NCBI GenBank assembly: GCA_032358165.1
Contig: JAALGY010000035.1
Coordinates: 248,001-312,000 of the forward strand
DNA length: 64,000 nt
Reading direction: 5' to 3'
Source of the DNA: Diplosphaera chodatii
Lineage: Eukaryota; Chlorophyta; Trebouxiophyceae; Prasiolales; Stichococcaceae
This document shows, piece after piece, positions 12,918-26,031 of the stretch. Under the pieces are notes generated by a model. The model did not search any database, was not told the DNA's origin, and was given only the letters and a program-made list of their open reading frames with translations. Both the position numbers and the translations under genes were made by a program. Every line of letters begins with the position of its first letter. Position 1 is the stretch's first letter.

Positions 12918-14270
12918 ATGCTGCTGCAGTGTGGTTTGTATACTTTGGACCGGCACGAGTGCAGCACTCGTCATCAGGGGAGGTTGCAAGTCAAGTCACC
13001 ACGTCGTAGGTCGCAGAGTATACTTAGCTGTGGACCAGTGCCAGTCCCGGCGCCGCCAGTGGGGGGTGCAATCATCAGCAGCACCTCAAATACGTACGGT
13101 GAGGTGTCCTACGGATCAAGAACGAGTGCTGCACATGGCGCCCTCATGTTCCAACATGACGTTGCTCGTTGTGCTGCAGTCAAGCACTGCGTGAAGCTGC
13201 GCACCAGCCGCGGGTACCGCCACGAAAACCAGCGCCTGCTGCTGACGGGAGTCGCGCCGCTGGCAGAGGTGGCAGCAGGCTGCAGAGATGTGAGGGCCCA
13301 CACCCTGCTGGTGTGCAACGGGGATGCGCCCCGCGGGCTGCCGCCAGCTGACACGATCATCACCGTGACGCCGGCCGTGATGCGCAAGCTGGCAGGCCTC
13401 GACTCCCCGCCGACAGGTGAGTGCTGGTTTGCCTGATCCTGCGCTCATGCTGCTTGCAGGCGGAGTGATCATGATGCTGTTGCTGCGGGCTGAGGGGTGG
13501 CATCACGCGGCAGGGTTGCAGGTGGCGGCGGAGCTGGACCTGCCCCCAGAGGCAGACTTTGCTGCCATGGAGTCCCTGCAGCGGCTGCTCGTGCTGGAAG
13601 GTGTCCAGGACCCTGGGAATATGGTGAGGCGGGACATGACAGCATGGGCACTACGTCCACCATCAGCAGCTTGTCATGTGTGTGGACGTCCGATGCGCCT
13701 GACTTCCCACTTCAGGGTGCAGGGCACGCTGCTGCGGACGGCCACAGCATTGGGGTGGCAGGGCGCCTTTCTGCTGCCAGGTTGCTGTGACGCTTTCAAT
13801 GACAAGGCGCTGCGTGCTGGGCGCTGCGCCGCCTTCAAGCTGCCGCATGCGAGTGGCAGCTGGGACCAGTTGCTGCACATTGTGGCTGCACGTCAGCTGA
13901 CGTGCCTCGCAGCCCAACTGCCCGAGCGCAGCAGTGAGCATCCTGTGACTATGGGCTGCAATGGACTGCTGCTGGTGGGCCAGCTTGCATGAGTCTTGTT
14001 GTCTCGTGACGGCCGCACCCTGACAGGCCTGCTCCTCTGCCGGCAGGCATGACACCAGAGGGTTCGCCGGGGGCGGCATGCTCACCCGTCAGCTCGGGTG
14101 TGTGCCTGGTGCTGGGCTCCGAGGGGCAGGGGCTGTCGTCGACAGCGCTGGACGTGTGCGGCCGCGTCAGTGTGCCGATGGACGGCGACATGGAGTCGCT
14201 CAACGTGGCGGTTGCAGGCGGCATCCTGATGTACGCGCTCACGCGTGCACCAGACAGCCTGTCTTGTTGA
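12918..14270 (+). CDS. SpoU/TrmH-family RNA 2'-O-methyltransferase, probably organellar
   Basis: Five exons close in phase: 12918-13098, 13180-13416, 13514-13623, 13723-13933 and 14047-14270, giving 320 residues. The substrate-binding start (IISSTSNTYVKHCVKLRTSR) is typical of SpoU methyltransferases with an N-terminal RNA-binding region. The SPOUT core shows LVLEGVQDPGNMGTLLRTA, then ALGWQGAFLLPGCCDAFNDK, then VCLVLGSEGQGL, then VSVPMDGDMESLNVAVAGGI; these are the expected motifs 1-3 that form the SAM-binding knot. Family members methylate ribose 2'-OH in rRNA or tRNA using SAM. The basic N-terminus upstream of IISSTS suggests a plastid or mitochondrial presequence. The first ATG (12918) was chosen as start; an extra 5' exon cannot be excluded. 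The target RNA is not predictable from sequence. Confidence 0.88.
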
Positions 14271-14702
14271 ACACATTTCTGTACGCTTCGTACATCGGCC
14301 TGCTGGGATACACCGCCTGCTATGGAGCAGCTTGCTCTGGAGGATCGTATGTTACAGATGAAGTGCGGTTTAGGTCGGAGGAGACCAACACCATCTACAG
14401 TCAACTCTGAGTTGCTGACGCTCAAGCTGTAGGCGCTCATGCTGTCACAACGAACACAGGGCCAGACTTGTATCTCTGCTGCAGTCGGCTGAATACCAGC
14501 AACACATGCCAGGATCATGCCTTATTACTGGCCGCAGCAACACAGGATTTCTGTGTGACAGATACAAGTATGGTGCCCTCACCAGGGGCGCCCTCTCCAC
14601 TTTCGAAGTCCTCATGCCCTTCCCAAGGTCGTCGAGACACTCAGCACTGGCTTGAGCACAGCCTGCACAAAGCAGCTGTGCTGCAGATGGAGCATGGCGC
14701 TG
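14271..14702. other. Convergent spacer between methyltransferase and NAGK
   Basis: These 432 bp lie between two convergent stop codons. No coding signal is supported; they are presumably two 3' UTRs. Confidence 0.5.
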
Positions 14703-17067
<2,365 letters not shown>

Positions 17068-17522
17068 GTCAGTACGCTGGGCCGAAGCCGGCGATCTGGA
17101 CGCAAGTTCGAAACACCTAATCCGAGTTGAAAATACGCAATTTCAGGATCGGCAAATCACCACACTGCAGCAGCAAAGCACATGCACGCTGCTATGAAGG
17201 TTGACAATCAATAAAGGTTCACCAATCCTGCACTCCTCGTGCGATCCGGCAATGGCAGAAAGGTTGTGTTCATGACATGGAGCACCGGCCAAATGCTTGG
17301 ATAGGCGCGTTCGCACAGCCCCCTCTGCAGATCCAGCATCTGCCTTCTCTCTGCCATCCTGCAAATGGGAAGGTTAATCGACCGCCGTTCGGCCCTCAAA
17401 CTGCTTCCAGCCTACTGCCTCGAGACCCTCGGAGGAGACAAACCGTCAAGGATCGCGGCCACAAGGCTCGTCGCTTGAGGTTACAGCAACAGGTAGCCAC
17501 TAGCATCCATGTCAGGCTCTTC
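17068..17522. other. Divergent promoter region between NAGK and the ubiquitin-like gene
   Basis: No gene is supported. An in-frame extension upstream of 17523 to an ATG at 17277 exists, so part of this region could be coding for the next gene, but its composition does not favour this. Confidence 0.4.
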
Positions 17523-18990
17523 ATGATGACAGCACCGGTGCTGCTGCGACCTGGTGCATGGGAGGATGACCGTCTTGCTGCAGTGCCGTCGATGCCGTTG
17601 GTGGACAGCGCAACAAATGAGTGGAATCCGACTCCAGGTGCTCAACACAACACTTTCATGTCACATGACGTTATCATCCTTGCAATGCTGCACAGTGTGC
17701 CGGTGCATGTGGGGTAACAGCAAAACATGGCAGCACCCATGGTGCTCAGCGTATGTGATCGATGCTGCCAATCATGCTCTTTGGACTTTCAAGCCGCTGG
17801 AAACACTGCAGGAACGGGACGCACTGGCTACATGAATGTACCTCCAAACAACTACCCCTTCTACGGAAATCACGAACGGTATGCAGCGGCCATGCAGGCA
17901 GATGGTGGCCAGCTTTCAGGTGCACCGGATTGCAGCGGATTGAATCATCGCATCGATGGGACGCCGAGCATCTTTCAAAGCAAATCATTTTCATTGGGAA
18001 GCCGTTCCGAGGAAAATGACCTCCTTGCAGAGTGGACTGGGATGTACAGCCCAACAGTGGAAGAAGCAGAGCGCGACCGGAGGGCTGCTTGCCAATCTGG
18101 CGTACCGCACGGTACAACGAGGACCGCTTTGCACTACTTTGCCAAGCCTGACATCACTGCTGTCGATCATCCACGTGCGACGGCGTACTGCAGATCATGG
18201 ATGTCAGGTCCTGCTCGGCGTGGATGCAGGTTTTGTGGCGCCGGGTGACAAGTACAGCGGCCTGGCGACCATCCCGCTGCTGGTGGTCAGTGAGCTGGTG
18301 GGTCAATCTCAGCGTCCACAGCACAGCTGCATGCTTACCAGCATCATGCGATAGAACCCTCAGGCTTCTGATGATGAAACGCTTGGTACGACCCAGCACA
18401 ACGACAGCGAGTATGGCGAGCAGCGGACCGACGATGGAGCCTGTCTTGGTGGGCCCTTCTGGATCAACGTCAGCCCAAAGATGCGGGTGGAGGATGTTCG
18501 GCATGTCATCAGGGCAAGTTCACGACGCAGCAGCCAGCATTACAAGCTGCATCGCTGACATTTGTGGAAGGGTTGTGCATGCCGTGAATAACGCAAGGCG
18601 ATGCAATGCAAAGCGAAGCCACTCGGCGCAACTGCAGTGCACAGCATTCGTTGCGCCCTTGCAGGATAAGGGGGGCATCCCACCAGGGCTGCAGCGGTTT
18701 TCGTATGCCGGCAAGAACCTGGAGGACCCACAGCGGACGCTGGAACAGTGCGTCAACATGTCCCAACACCCTGCCGAAGTATCTGCGCGGCTCTGCGACT
18801 ATAAGTGGTTTACACGCTTGATGCACGAATATACGTCCCGCTCGCTGCAGGTATGGCATCGCCTACTGGCAGGCTACGTTTCCGCAGTGGCCGCTGAAGA
18901 TACGTTTATGTGCGCCCCTGCTCAGCATACCAGTCGCTTCTGGACTCTTGCAATCTATTCTTCCCAACGTCCTGCATGTTCAAGTGTCTG
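17523..18990 (+). CDS. Ubiquitin-like-domain protein, novel N-terminus
   Basis: Exon about 17523-17639 (ALLRPG region, TNEWNPTPG) joins in phase to one opening at about 17811 (TGYMNVPPNNYPFYGNHERY). A later exon near 18030 reads EWTGMYSPTVEEAERDRRA; another near 18208-18290 reads DAGFVAPGDKYSGLATIPLL. Exon 18364-18513 (FWINVSPKMRVEDVRHVIR) joins 18665-18747 (DKGGIPPGLQRFSYAGKNLE) through a GC-AG intron, then 18849 onward (QYGIAYWQATFPQWPLKIRL). The segment DKGGIPPxxQRxxYAGKxLED is the helix-turn-strand core of ubiquitin ([21 protein letters not shown]), with RTLEQYG at the position of RTLADYN. There is no C-terminal di-Gly at the fold's end, so this is probably a non-conjugated UBL domain in a larger protein. 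The 3' end is unresolved and may overlap the end of the next, opposite-strand gene. The function of the N-terminal part is unknown. Confidence 0.6.
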
Positions 18991-19114
18991 ATGTATTTAT
19001 GCTGAGGCTGTGCACCGTGCTGCAGATTGATCAGGCATTCTGGAGGAGCTCGTCCTCGGGGCTGGATGTGCACAGCAGAGCATTCCTCTGGTTACCTAGC
19101 TGTGATTGGAGATC

Positions 19115-19955
19115 TCAATCAGTTGAAGAGTTGAGGAAAGCCAGCAATTGCTGCCGCCGAGCAGCTTCGATCTTGTCTTCCTTGCTCTGCTCCGTCTTCA
19201 GCTTGATCTGCACCAAGAAGTACGAGGTCAAAACAACGACCTTCTCACAGGCAGACACTAGGCTAACACTGTGCAGCAGACCAGCATTTGATGTGTCTCC
19301 GCACCTTCTTGCCAGAAACTGAGCTGTAGAGGTGCTGCAGCAAAGCACGATAGCTGTATTGAGTTGCAGGACGCTTGAAGCTGTGCAGTACTTGTCATAC
19401 ATCGTCACACTGCACATGCCTAACATGCGGCATGCTCACCTTGGACAGCTGTACAGGCGAGCCTTTGCGGGAGCGCTTCTTCGACTTTTTCTCCTTTTTC
19501 CTGTCCTTCTTCCGCTTCCCGCTTTTGTCGCTTTCCCCCTTATGCTTCACCCCATCCTTGTCGCGGCGCCGCCGCTTCCTTCGTTCACCGCTGCTATCCG
19601 TGTCGCTGTCGCTGGAGGCACTGCAATCATGCCACTGGCAACACCGTGCCGTCAGCCTCACCGTCCGACGTATATCATCCCAGATGCTGCTTGCTGAGCA
19701 CAGCAGTCAGAGCAGTGATGCAACCTTGTGCGGACCTGCGCCTGCTGCGCTTCTGCTTCTTTGCAGACCCCGACGTGCCGTCCAGAGGCTCAGTGCGACG
19801 TTCTGCATTTTGACATGCAGAAATGAGCAGGGATGCCGTTCGTGACGTTGTAGATAGCGCAGTAGTTCCTGGCATTATGCCATGCTTGGCGCCACACCTT
19901 TGTCGCTGTCACTGGAGTTGGCCGAGGTGCTTGCCGGCCTTTCTGACGCCGCCAT
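19115..19955 (-). CDS. Small Lys/Arg/Ser-rich nuclear-type protein
   Basis: Four exons: 19955-19898 (MAASERPASTSANSSDSDK), 19802 to about 19734 (ERRTEPLDGTSGSAKKQKRS), 19620-19440 (a run of SSDSDTDSS followed by long KKDRKKEKKSKKRSRKGSP) and 19207-19115 (IKLKTEQSKEDKIEAARRQQ, then LLAFLNSSTD and a stop). Phases agree. The protein is about 130 residues, highly charged, with acidic/Ser stretches that look like casein-kinase-II sites, and a conserved-looking helical C-terminus. Composition resembles nucleolar or splicing-associated proteins, but no family is recognised. Confidence 0.65.
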
Positions 19956-20365
19956 GGCTTTCGAGGCTGCCAGCTCAGGACTGCTAGCTGCGACCGCTAC
20001 ACATGACCTTTGTGGGTTGCACAGGGTTAGTCGACAGAATAGAGTCAAGGACTAGACTCTGGAGGGAGACAGGTTGCGCGAAATTGCCTGGCTCTGAGCG
20101 GATAGCCTATCAAGCAGCACAATAGTGCATACGGATAGGATCATGGGAAACGTTGCAAGTGTCCAAATGCTTATGACATCCTGAGTGCTGCTGTGATCTT
20201 GGCGTGCAAACGTCATCTGCATGGAGGATCATCGCTTCTATGTTATAGATAGTTATCGGGCTTACAGCTGGTACACATCGCTCTGACGGCACATAATCAC
20301 CAGCGCAGCGTCGGGACATCGCTGCCAAGAAAGTCGACGGCGCACAGCACCTAGCTAGTCGCGCA
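19956..20365. other. Divergent intergenic region
   Basis: These 410 bp lie between the start codons of two divergent genes and probably hold both promoters. No TATA-like element stands out. Confidence 0.45.
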
Positions 20366-22583
20366 ATGCTCCGGCACAACAATGTTGCCAGGGGTCGCAC
20401 GGTCGTGATGGCGGCAAATGCCAGCAAGGGCTTCGGAAAAGTAACTCCAGCAAAGCCAGCAGCGACGAAAGTCAGTAGCTCGCTTGTCCCCACACCAGCC
20501 GCCAAGCACATGCTGCCTACATGCATGCGCCTGTCACGCGTTACCTTTTGCCTGCACGCCTGACCAAGATGCACGTGAGGATACTCCTGATGTAGCTCAG
20601 CATGGATGCATCATGTGGCTGTGGATATGCCCACAGGAGAAGCGGCGAGGGCCTGGCGGCAACAACGGCAGGCAGCGTCAGACGCAGTACATAGAGGACG
20701 ACCCAGACAGCCGGAGCCAGCCTCCGACGGCCTCCGGGCCCGAGGCGGGCGCAGACTCGGAGTTCGAGCGGCGGGTGTCACAGCTGGCCAAGCAGGCGCC
20801 ACCGCGGCCACCGCGGGAGCGGCAGCAGCCAGCGGAGCAGCTTGATGTGCTGGCCCTGTCGCCAGACTCCGTGCAGCCACGGCCCAGCCCAGCCACAGAC
20901 GACGCGACGGACGGCAAACCCTCCTGGCTGGTTCAGGTGGACATCTGGGTGCATGCAGACTGCAGGCGCATGCCTCCGTGCACCGGCAAGGGCTGATGAT
21001 GTAGCATCGGTTTGCTGACAAGATGCACCTGCACACGTCGACTCTGTGTTTGCCTGGGAAGCGCAGGCGGGCGGCACTGCATTTGCGGTGCTGCTGCTGG
21101 CCATTTTCGCCCTGGTCAGCGTCGCGGGGGGCGGCAGCCCGCCACCCACCACCAGCACTAGTGCGCCACCCCAGCTCAGCGAACAGCAGCGGCAGGAGCT
21201 GCAGGCCCAGGCGCAGCGCTTCCAGGAGCAGCTTGCCGCCGAGCCTGACAGCGTTGAGGCGCTGGAGGTCCGATCCTCCAGCTTGGCCCTGTATATTGGG
21301 CCTTAGGTTGATGTAACTTGGCTCCCCTATGATCACATACTGCCAGACTCCCCAGTGACGTCAACACAGGTCTACCGCATCAGTCTTCCTATGCAAGTCG
21401 GCAGTGTTGCACAGCAGGTCCATGGTGCAGCCGAGCTCATGTGTGAGTGTCGTTCCTGCCAACCATGCAGGGCTCCGCAGTCACGGCAGCCAAGTTGGGC
21501 GACCTGAAGAAGGCGACGCCCCTGCTGCTGCAGCTGACGCGTGCCAAGGGGCAGGACCCAGAGGTGCGGCTGCTGGCGCACCTGTGTTCTCAGCAGGTGG
21601 ACACCTACACGGGTGCCTCGCTTCAAACACATCATGTAGATTAGGGGCCCTGCTGGTGTTGCAGGTGTGGCGCCTGTTGGCTGAGACGCAGATGCTGCAG
21701 GGCGATGCTGCGGCGGCAGCGGCATCCTATGAGACAGCAAACTCGAAGGCCGGCGGCGGCAGCATCGAGCTGCTGTCGTCGTGGACAGACGCGCTGGTTG
21801 CGGCCAACAAGCCGCAGAAGGTGGACCACACTCCCTGTTGCAGCTCTCTGCTGGCTGTAAGGCGTCCGTCATGGTGGCAAGGTGCTGGCGGACTCCTGAC
21901 ACGCTTTCATATCAGCCTTTCACCGTGTCGTCATGCAGGCAGTCGAGGTGGTGAAAGCAGCGAAGCAGAAGGCAGACAGTCCGGAGCTGGCTGTAGACCT
22001 GGACCTGCTGCAGGGCCGGGTGCTGTCCTCGTGGAGGGGCCACAACGGCGAAGCACTCGCACTGTACGACCAGCTTGCTGAGGTGCGCCTGCTGCTGCAG
22101 CCACGGAGCGCTGCACTGCCGACTGGAGCTTGCTATTGAGGCACTGCGCACACTTGTCTTGACACAAGCTTGGAGCCTTGCTGAACGGCGGTGTTTTCAC
22201 ACTGCAGACGCACCCCACCGACTTCAGGCCAGTCCTGGCCAAGGCGCTCGTCCTGAAGAGGTGCGCATGCTGTAGCCCCTGTGGCATTCTGCAGGCATGC
22301 TGCATCCCAATGGTCTCTGGCTGACAATCGGGGTGTCTCTCTTGTGTTGCAGTGAGGGCAGGAAGGCCGACTCTGCACGCTATGCCATGAAGGTGACCAG
22401 CAATGCACACTGCAACCTGCATGAGGTGTTCCACTGCCGAGCTGCTTAGTCGCACACATCTGCCATGGCAGGCAGCACGCAGCACGTTTTCCTGCCGAAG
22501 CGCGCTTGCTGCCCGCACAGGCGCGCTACCTGGCGCCTGCGTCAGCGCGGCAGGCGGTGGAGGCAGTGTTGCAGCGTTCATGA
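20366..22583 (+). CDS. Plastid TPR-repeat membrane protein (SLOW GREEN1-like, tentative)
   Basis: Exons: 20366-20470 (MLRHNNVARGRTVVMAANAS, a transit-peptide-like start), 20637-20936 (charged, Pro/Gln-rich), about 21040-21267 (GGTAFAVLLLAIFALVSVAG, one membrane segment, then a Gln-rich coiled stretch), 21471-21596, 21665-21820, 21939-22082, 22208-22260, 22353-22392 and 22521-22583. The C-terminal exons form TPR-type helix pairs: LGDLKKATPLLLQLTRAKG, VWRLLAETQMLQGDAAAAAA, SWRGHNGEALALYDQLAE, DFRPVLAKALVLKSEGRKAD. The layout (transit peptide, single TM, C-terminal TPRs) is that of SLOW GREEN1-type plastid proteins needed for thylakoid biogenesis in plants. That name is inference from layout; the TPR call is firmer. 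The boundary before the membrane exon is unsettled. Confidence 0.72.
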
Positions 22584-22714
22584 CGGACGAAGGTCGGGAC
22601 TGAGAGACGAGTGTGTGCGCATGTGTGAGTGGCACGTGTGATGCAGACTTCAAGGCTTCGGCAGCCAATAGCTTGACAGATCATGACGCTCGAACGATCC
22701 GCAGAGCCACTGCT

Positions 22715-25562
22715 TCAACCCAGTCCGCTGATGGCTGCTGCAAGTACGCGCTTCTTCTCGATGCGGAACTGCAACGCTAGAGCTGCCCGCCTCCCCAGTT
22801 TGCCCATCCCTTCTGTCGACGCTGCCACGGCCTCGTCCTCCGCTAGAGTTGTTGGCTTGCCGTCCCTCTCATTCTGTAGTAGTCCTCGCATTGCTGCTCT
22901 AACCTGCATGGGGATGTCTCAGTGTCAACAGGCTGTGAGTATCAAGTAACAACAGTTTGAGCTGATGCTAGTTACGTCTGGAACTGGTTTGCAAAGCACC
23001 GCACACCATGTAGCCTGCTCATGTTGCCCTGCTTCCGCACCTGGCTTTCCTGCTCTGCAGGCAGCGGGACTCGGAAGCTTTGAGCCGTCGCATTGGCCAG
23101 CAGCTGCGGCGCTGCAAGTGCAGCTCGTAGGACGACTAGGGACCCTTCATCAAAGCCCTCCTTCCCGACTATTGCCTGTTAAGTGGTCATTCACATGCTG
23201 TCAAATCACGGGGCAAGAGTACGGGCCACTCCATGACATACGCATTCACAACCAAGCTGCTGCATGAAGGGCAGGCAGACCTGCTTTGCCGCCTCTTTCA
23301 AGCCGAGCTGGTCCGCCAGCAGTGCCAGTCGTGCATGTGAGATGTTCTGCACAGCAGGGCCTGCCACCTCAGATAAGATGCACCGTATCTCAGATGACCA
23401 GTTTAACACAGCAATAAGCAAGCATGCATGGGCAGGAGCATAAGCCTGGCAGGATGAGTTGATACCTGTTGCGACCTCAGCCGCTGCGGCATGTCATCAA
23501 GTACATACACATCGTCTGGGTTGTTGCCCACCACGAATGAATAGCGCAGCAGCAGGTTGTCATTGCTGCGTGGTCCATACGTGTCGAACAGCTGGCGCCC
23601 TGCAGCAAATTACGATCTTGGGGACGCATTGCAGCTGACGCAGGCTGTAGCTTTGGCGAGCAGCAGCCAATGTGCACTTTTGCAGGACCATGAGATCTGC
23701 AAGGCACTGATGGCGCCCGCGTGCCCGCACACTTTTCAGGTCTCACCAGCACCGATGCTCCTGCCGAGCGTGTCAACCTGAAACCGCTCCCGGAACTGGT
23801 TGTAGCCAGCCTCCGTGGTGACAGCCTGCAGTTGTCGACATGGCTGCACACGTTGGTGGGACATTCCGCACAGACAGCCGCAGAGCACATGAGGGACAGC
23901 TGCCCATTGCATGGCCTGCACCTCGGGATGCGCATGGTGATTGATCAGGTCGACAGCAGGGACCAAGCAGAGCGCTCGACGCCCATCTGCTGATGACATG
24001 CCGACAATGCCCTGCAGACGCACACACAACCTGTTATGCCGTCCTGTGCCAGCTTCCAACAGTGCACAAGGCGGGTGGCATGCCATCACCTGCATGATGA
24101 TGCCCGCCATGATGCAGTAGAGGACAAGCTTGCCGTTCTCCCCCAGCATGTTGGACAGCGTGAAAAGACCGGCCACAGCAATGACACTCTTGATCAACGC
24201 TGTTTGGCCTGGGCCTGCAAGACTGCAGTTGCATCGTCTGCTAACTGCAGCGTACAATCAGCAGCACTATGACAACCATATCATATAGCCAATTTAGTGA
24301 TCTGGCAAAAACTAAACCACCCACCAGCTTCCTCGCTGGTGAAGGCCCTTGATGCCACCGTGTCTAGTGCCCAATGCAGGGCCTCTGCTGAGGTGTTGGC
24401 ACCTGGATGCAGCAACGCGTCGATGAAATTGTATCAGATCCAAGTGCCAGTCACTAAGCACAAGTCTTTTACAACGATGCCGTGCGCAGCTGGTCAGCTG
24501 GCAGCCTGCAGGACCTGGCGTCAGACGCAGCAACTCCTCAGACACCTGCTGCCAGTGCGCTCGTTGCTGCAAAGCCTGCAGCATAGCTGCACCACGTTGC
24601 CACCCCGACTTTGGGAAAACAGTTGTAGGCACCGCATCAGTGACTGCCTGCGATGTACACTATATTCACACCGCACGTGCTGCTGGGCTGTACTGCAGCA
24701 GCGCCAGACTGTCGGCGTCCCAGCGCCATGGCGGGTCATGGCTGGCCGGTAGAGATGCTAGAAGCCCCGCTCTGGGAGAAGCATTGCCTTGTTGCATCTC
24801 CCACAGCAGCACCAACGCCAGCCGCACGTTCCTTCAAGACATTTGACCATGGTTACTGATCAGCCGACTGGAAATGAACACCGAACATCACGGTCAATGC
24901 GATTAGATGATCGTCCGGAGTGCACCGGCGACATGCACTGACTGCTCACTTGTCACTCTGAGCCCAGAACGCTGGCGCTACGAAGCTGGCAGGCAGTGGG
25001 CTTGTCACATTGCGGTCAAGCGGCACTTCGAGGGCAGCGCTCCGCGGTACCTGCATAAGTAGGAGAGCATCAAGCAGGACGCCGACAGTCGGTGCCTGCA
25101 CCGAATGGCAAGCACAGGCACGCACCATTCGTGCACTCACCGTCATGACGACAGCGTGGGGACGTAGATCTCGTTGTGCAAATATTCCGCGCAGGCCTCG
25201 CTGCGACGCGGGTGCAACACCATGCAGGCTGCACACAGCACCTCCAGCTCTTCCAGTGCATGAGGAACTCATGCAGCAGCACTTTACACAGTTCATGTCA
25301 CAGAGAAACGGGACGTTGGACCACACCGAATGCCCGCATGCTCTGCGTGGGCCATGAAGGCTTGGGTGCTGGCATCTGATAGCCAGCGCAGTGGTGCCTT
25401 GTTGTCGCATGCCGGCACCACTTGCTGTACAACACTGTCGTTTCCAGCAGCGGTGCCAATCGATGACAGTTTCGAAAGCAAGCAAACAAGCAAGAAGACG
25501 ATTGGCAGGAACGTTGCAGACCCTGTCCTGGGCCCGATGAAGCCCATTACACTGCCATGCAT
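22715..25562 (-). CDS. SET-domain protein methyltransferase (Rubisco LSMT-like) with N-terminal signal anchor
   Basis: Exon 1 (25562-25327) encodes a hydrophobic signal anchor (LPIVFLLVCLLSKL). It joins in phase to 25228-25141 (LHGVAPASQRGLRGIFAQRD), 25050-24950 (VPRSAALEVPLDRNVTSPLP) and 24831 onward (VRLALVLLWEMQQGNASPRA). Next come ALHWALDTVASRAFTSEEAG (ends 24325), a hydrophobic exon at about 24215-24090, 24011 onward (CLVPAVDLINHHAHPEVQA), about 23609-23466 (LFDTYGPRSNDNLLLRYSFV) and LSMT substrate-binding exons ending at 22715. The SRAF, VPAVDLINH and FDTYGPRSNDNLL segments are the SET catalytic and SAM-binding signature of the Rubisco large-subunit N-methyltransferase/SETD3 class. The hydrophobic exon between SRAF and VPAVDLINH is unusual. 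The substrate is unknown; the anchor argues for a membrane- or plastid-linked location. Confidence 0.8.
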
Positions 25563-26031
25563 GCAAGCATCAACTCAAACACGATGCGCAGTCGGCGATT
25601 GCATGTCTCAACTCTATGAGCATGTCGACATGATATTTTTGCCTTGCATCAAGCGTTGATCATGGGCTGCAGTTGATGTTGTGCAACTTGCACCTGCAGT
25701 GCGTTGCCATTACTCATCGCTTCCACCCGGCCAGGTGGTGCCAGGTGAGCAGGTCCCATGGCCAGTATGAGAGGAGGTCCTGTCTCTTGACCAGCATGGA
25801 CCTTTCATGCTCTGCCATTGAGTCGGACTTTGCTCTGGTCCCTAGTCATTATCAGTCGCTACAGCGTGAACGAGGCGAGCTGCACAACATGCCGCAAGGT
25901 TGCAACAGTATCAAATACCAACCCCATTCCAACACATAGCACAACTGGTGCGCAGCAACCACCAGGATGCGTGTCCACAAACGTCAGGCAGACACGAGGA
26001 TGATTGTTGCGTGCGAATCGGGGCGGTACAA
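25563..26031. other. Intergenic between two minus-strand genes
   Basis: No splice-consistent coding segment. Likely the SET gene promoter and the ABC1K 3' UTR. Confidence 0.45.

Noticed and set aside
19000..19322. Extension of the ubiquitin-like gene to 19322
   Set aside because: The open frame runs over the antisense of the last exon of the opposite gene and shows no family similarity beyond about 18905; a splice or stop before it is more likely.
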